Below, one piece after another: positions 59,320 through 64,000 of a stretch of DNA of 64,000 nt. The DNA is from Siderastrea siderea. Lineage: Eukaryota > Cnidaria > Anthozoa > Scleractinia > Rhizangiidae. Made by a program: the position numbers and the translations under genes. A model generated the notes under the pieces. That model saw nothing but the letters and a program-made list of their open reading frames with translations. It did not search any database and was not told the DNA's origin. The DNA lies in the NCBI GenBank assembly GCA_964030785.1, contig OZ034967.1, positions 51,241,533 to 51,305,532 on the forward strand, read 5' to 3'. The number at the start of each line of letters is the position of its first letter. Positions within the stretch are counted from its first letter, which is position 1.

Positions 59320-61126
59320 GTAACACAGCTATTAGTGACTCTTATTGGCCTTTATAAAATCGTTAGTCTCTTTTAAATATAAATTTCAGATGATGGTGCA
59401 ATTGATAATCGAGACAGTTTTACATAGATGCTGCTTGAAATATATTGATTTCTCTCAAAAGCCTTCGTTGCGCGATATCAGTGATAGTAATTTTTCTCTC
59501 GTATAACAATTTTCCGAGTGCTCCATTCATCTCACTGGTTAATAAATTTTTTATCATTTATTTATTTATTTGATTTTTTTCATCTTATTTTTCACTTTCC
59601 AATCATTGAAACTCCCCACCATTCCACTTTTTTAGCGGGATCATTATTTTGAGGTCTCCGTATCATTCGCGACGCTTTACAGGACCTTTTCACTTCGTAA
59701 AGCGCACATTTATTTCAGCCCAGCTCATCAAAAATCGACATTTCCCACAGGAACCCCATACTACGAAGCCGTAAGCTACTGAACATTAAAAGTACCATAG
59801 GATAAAAATCAGCTTTGGTTGTAGTAGTAAAAAAGTACAAACAGATGATAAGGATTCAATTTTTGCGTAAAGGAGTTAACTCCATTACATGAACATACCA
59901 TTCATTGTTCATTGTAGCTTCATCGGCAAAGATGTTGCTCATTTTATTCGCTCCTTGTTGATTGGTCTGTTTCGTCACGGGACGTGCTATACGCTGTCCA
60001 AGATGTAAAATTGGCAAGTCCGATCATTCTTTCGCAAACCCTGGCAAAGATTTTCATGGCGCTGCTTCCGTTGCTGTGTGGAGCGCTTATGATCACGATG
60101 ATATTTCTCACTTGTCGGACTCCACAAGCTCCTTCGTACCTCCCAACTCCATTCAACAAACACCGCTCCTCTCCCGGACGAGCGGCCCAGGCCCTCTCTC
60201 AAGACGTTCAACTTGACAAGTCGAAAAACGAAAATTCACGGGCCTTGGTAGAATAAACAAAGTCTTCCCTTATAACCGAACTACCCCATGACTCTGGCGT
60301 TCTTTCACAGGATACTTCGTCTGAATTGAGTGATGCGAAGGTCCTTGTCCTTGTGATCCAAGGTGATCGTCGTGTTTTTAAGATCGATTTACTAACAGTG
60401 GTATCCTGTGGGAGTTGGGGGGGGGGGAGGAGGAAGAGTGTCACTCGGTTTATGACACAGAGACTGGGTGGTCTGTAGCCCTAGTTTGACATTCAGTAAG
60501 AGTTTCCTGAATTGGCCCGAGTAGTTTGTTCAGCTATACGTATCGGTAACCTACATCCAACACTTGAAAAGCTTTACGGAGGTATATATTTTTGTAAGTC
60601 TCAGTTAAATTATAAATGTTTGTTTGGTTGGTAGTGTTGGCTCTTCAGGACGTATCTGTGAAGCAGAAATCATTTCTTTTATACTGCCTAAGGATGGTTC
60701 CAAAATAAGTGTGAAGAAAGGCTTTTACGGTAATTTTGTCGAACACCGCAATAAAAAATAAATAAACTGCAATAGTTGTCTCGAAATAGTTTCTCCGAGC
60801 AGTTTTCCAGTTATTTTTATTTCCTTTAAAAAATTCGTTCTACGCGGTACACATGCCTTTCCTCTGGACAGCGTCTTAGCTCTGCTGTCTTTCTTTTCAG
60901 GGTTCTTATTTCCCGTTTTCCTTTGTGATACTTGTAAGTTACTGGTGAAAATGAAGGCCATGATTATATCTTTTCCGGTACCTTGGTACCTAACCTGCTG
61001 CCTTGTACAACATGATAAACAGTGCTACAGGAAAGTATTGCACAGTAGCTTCATTACTTAAACTTAACCGCCCTACACTGAATCAAGAGGGCCATTGCTA
61101 AGGTTTATTTTGAAATTTTTTCACAG

Positions 61127-61309
61127 GTACGGATGGGGGATATTCCTCGTGGAGCAAGTGGTCTGATTGTTCAGTGACTTGTGGGGGAGGAGTCACTTGG
61201 AGATTCAGAGCATGCGTGAATCCAAAACCAAGCGGCGATGGAAAAACGTGCAAGGAACAGAACCTTGGACCTGACAAGCAATCGAAAACATGCAATCCTC
61301 AGAAATGCG
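61127..61309 (+). CDS. Adhesin gene B, exon 6: third TSP1 repeat
   Basis: Identical in protein sequence to 7828-8010, with the same borders (ttcacag and G|gtaaca). Confidence 0.87.
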
Positions 61310-62015
61310 GTAACACAGTCATTAATGTCTTCTTATAGGCCTTTATACAATCGTTAGTCTTTTAATATAAATTTCAATTAATGATAACGATTCTGATAAG
61401 AGAGGCCCTTCTTTATAACAAATCAATTTCCGTAAGAAGGCAGTGGTTGGTATGAAGTCGCACTTTCACATTCCAACTTTGCGCGAGGGGATTGATAATA
61501 ATTTTTGCTCATATAACGATTTTAAAGTACTTTATTTAGTACAGGCGACGACCTCTTCACTGGGTTTGTACCAGCATAAGCCATAGACTATTTTCGCAGC
61601 GCACACATGTATCGTTTAGTCAAGTTCACTGAAAAGCGAAGTTTCTCAAAGGCACCCCATATTACTGAAAATCGTAAGCTACTGACAGTTAAAGTACTTT
61701 ACAGCAAAATCAACTGTGGTTGTACTAGGCGATGGAGCGAGTGCAAAAAAGTGCGCTCGTCCCAATTTACGTGCAGCCAAAAAGCGAAAAATGCTTTGAA
61801 CGGGCGAAAAAAACTTACGGAAACGCTTGCTACGCAGACTATCGATTAATTTGTTATAAAATGTTCAGTTTCATCATTGGAAAGATCAAAGAAGGTGGGT
61901 CACCCAAGCTGGTGGTCCATATACTTTGGGGACCCTTCCAAACCTGAACTTCTTGTTTTAGCGATCCCACTGTTTGTTATAACTGGTTTTGGTTTGCCTG
62001 TTTGTTTTAATCCAG

Positions 62016-62183
62016 GTGTGGATGGTAACTGGTCTCCCTGGAGTAATCCTGGTCCTTGTGACAAGACTTGTGGTGGTGGTGTGCGAGTGAGGAAACGAAC
62101 CTGTACCAATCCACCACCTTCTGGCAACGGCAAGAAATGCCCAGGACCGAGTACTAAAACGGAGAGCTGCAACACACAGAATT
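62016..62183 (+). CDS. Adhesin gene B, exon 7: fourth TSP1 repeat
   Basis: Same protein as 8717-8884. The donor AATT|gtaggt is again followed by the MITE and a second copy of the donor sequence. Confidence 0.86.
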
Positions 62184-62188
62184 GTAGG

Positions 62189-62480
62189 TAGCCTGATAAA
62201 ACAGCCGACATCTCGCAAGGTCGCCACTTGAGCCCTCGCAAAACGACGTCTGAGTAACGAGTGCAGAAATTCCATACTGATGAAGCGTCACCACCCAGAT
62301 GTAGGTAGTGCTTCTGATTGGTTGAAACCCGAGGGAATTTCGTTTTAACCAATCAGAAGCACTACCAAGATCTGGGTAGTGACGCGTCATCAGTATGAAT
62401 TTCTGCGCTCATTACTCAGACGTCGTTTGGCGAGGGTTCAAGTGGCGACCTCGCGAAACATCGGCTGTTTTCTCTGGCTA
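62189..62480. mobile_element. Foldback MITE, copy B of the 8890-9181 insertion
   Basis: Same 292-bp element at the same place, with the same aattgtagg flanks. It shows that the insertion came before the segmental duplication. Confidence 0.8.
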
Positions 62481-63134
62481 AATTGTAGGTAGCATATTAC
62501 TGAGTTTTTTTGTGGCCTGGATAAATTAATATATAAATCAAAGGATACTTTAACAGAGAAAAATACAAAGATGATATAACGTAAAGGTGGAAAACAACCG
62601 AAGAACTTGGAGAATCAATCTAATCAATCTATTTGATAAACTCTTTCAACCATCAGGTTTAAATGGATTGCAACTTGAAAAAATTGGGCAAATATGTTCA
62701 AGTTGTTCACTCTGGCTTTTGGAGACTGACCACTAAAACCTTGTTAAGGTTTGTTCTCTCTTTGAAAAAATCCCTTAAAATCGTATGCTTTGTGCTCTAG
62801 GGGCATTTAGTGTACGATTAAAACTGCCTAGTTGTATTTCCAGTGCAGTTTTTTATAGCAAAATATAGAACTCCTTAATAACGTAGCCTCTATAAAACCA
62901 TTCGGATCAAACGGCTCCATTGTTACGTTGATGGATAAAATTTTATCATTTTGACGTTTGACACTTAATCATCCGTTAAAAGTTTTCCGTAACCTCGAAA
63001 ACAGTTGACAGCTAAAATTTTAATCACTTTTTACAGAGTGAATACTCACTCAATTTAGACTCTACTTTCAGCTGAAGAAGCCACTTGGTTTAGAACAAAA
63101 TTAACCTTCATGTTAACTTCTGTTTTCCCCTCAG

Positions 63135-63333
63135 GTCCTCCTCCACCACCTCGTCCGTGCAAGGAGCATTTAGATGTTGGAGTAATCCTGGACTCCTCGA
63201 ACAGCATCAAGCCATTTGATTATCAGAAGGCGCTCAATTTCTTACAAAGCCTTGCTCAAAGACTGCAAGTATCAGAACCCGGTTCACACATGGCAATACT
63301 TTTGTACAGTTGGGAGGCACACACTGTTTACAG
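63135..63333 (+). CDS. Adhesin gene B, exon 8: second VWA domain, part 1
   Basis: Same as 9836-10034, with D-S-S-N-S metal site and Pro-rich linker. Phase 2 exit. Confidence 0.86.
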
Positions 63334-63577
63334 GTTGGTAGCTAGACATAAATCAACATTACCTGACGAAGAGAAATGTCAGTCACTTACTATGGAAAAA
63401 GTATTGCGATTTTCAATCGATTGTTGACAGTAAATCGCGTTTGCTTTGATCACAGAGTCGATTGAAAGATCCGGCACCACGTTAGTATCCCATAAGAAGC
63501 AAAATCAAACCCATTCAAAAGACAACGTTTGGGTATGAAACATGTCTTATAAAATTTGTTTTCCACTTTAATTTTAG

Positions 63578-63806
63578 GTTCACAGACTCACAAAATATCA
63601 ACGCTCTGAGAAATAAAATAAGGAGCTTACCTCACATTCAGGGTGGAACACGGACTGACAGAGCGTTGGAGCTTGCAGGACAGGATTTCTTTGGCTGGGC
63701 GGAGACTGGAGACAGACCGGATGTGCCTAACGTGTTGCTCGTGCTGACAGACGGAGACACAAATGAAGGAAGCAGGCCATTTTCTCAAGTGCTGCCCCCA
63801 TTGGAG
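63578..63806 (+). CDS. Adhesin gene B, exon 9: second VWA domain, part 2 (last exon in window)
   Basis: Same as 10279-10507, with G-G-T-R-T-D and L-T-D-G-D-T-N. The remaining exons of gene B lie beyond the window. Confidence 0.86.
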
Positions 63807-63846
63807 GTATTTACAGTCGCAATTTTTAGCTAATCTAGCAAGGGAC

Positions 63847-63976
<130 letters not shown>

Positions 63977-64000
63977 GGCAGTCATTTTCCAAGTCAGTTG

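Overview
The window is animal genomic DNA, most likely from an anthozoan cnidarian such as a stony coral or anemone relative. The evidence is an intron-rich gene for a secreted protein built from VWA, thrombospondin type 1 (TSP1), ShK-type and Gly-rich modules, plus tRNA-derived SINE-like, Penelope-like and MITE repeats. Species cannot be fixed from the sequence alone. LAYOUT. (1) 1-13191: exons of adhesin gene A on the + strand (signal peptide, VWA, four TSP1, second VWA, fifth TSP1, ShKT, half of a second ShKT). (2) 13192-40768: one giant intron. It holds Penelope-related debris with a hammerhead-ribozyme-like motif, a THAP-domain coding stretch on the - strand, and, inserted inside that THAP stretch, a complete 23000-bp Polinton/Maverick (adintovirus-like) element at 15779-38778. 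(3) 40769-41683: the last two exons of gene A, ending in a Gly/Trp/Tyr-rich tail. (4) 41684-48726: intergenic sequence with inverted repeats and a tRNA-derived SINE-like repeat. (5) 48727-64000: a second, tandem copy (gene B) of the first 10.7 kb, interrupted by a 4585-bp TTAA-flanked DNA transposon that carries a nested 642-bp MITE. THE POLINTON. It has 425-bp terminal inverted repeats with a single mismatch, AG...CT termini and a 6-bp target duplication (gacaat), so it looks recent, and every large reading frame is open. Core genes: protein-primed DNA polymerase B, chromodomain integrase, packaging ATPase, adenain-type protease, double-jelly-roll major capsid protein, and two tandem penton/minor-capsid-like paralogues. 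Further genes: a parvovirus-like phospholipase A2 protein, several small Arg-rich proteins sharing an R/K-Q-R-G-G motif, a two-membrane-span protein, a Gly/Ala/Arg-repeat protein, a double GRF-zinc-finger protein, a SLOG-like Rossmann protein whose motifs are in permuted order, a YR-repeat basic/acidic protein, and a compact tricistronic unit ending in a RING-like protein. Almost every transcription unit has its own TATA-like box. The divergent promoter of the polymerase is duplicated in inverted orientation near the right end. A tRNA-like Pol III unit lies between the ATPase and the protease. HOW IT FITS TOGETHER. Polymerase, integrase and TIRs provide replication and integration. The - strand block 23396-35409 is mostly virion morphogenesis. 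The outer units (21670-23119, 35625-36320, 36582-38200) look like early or regulatory and host-interaction genes. The host gene would encode a secreted adhesive or matrix protein. In copy A, the first TSP1 exon carries a premature stop that copy B lacks.
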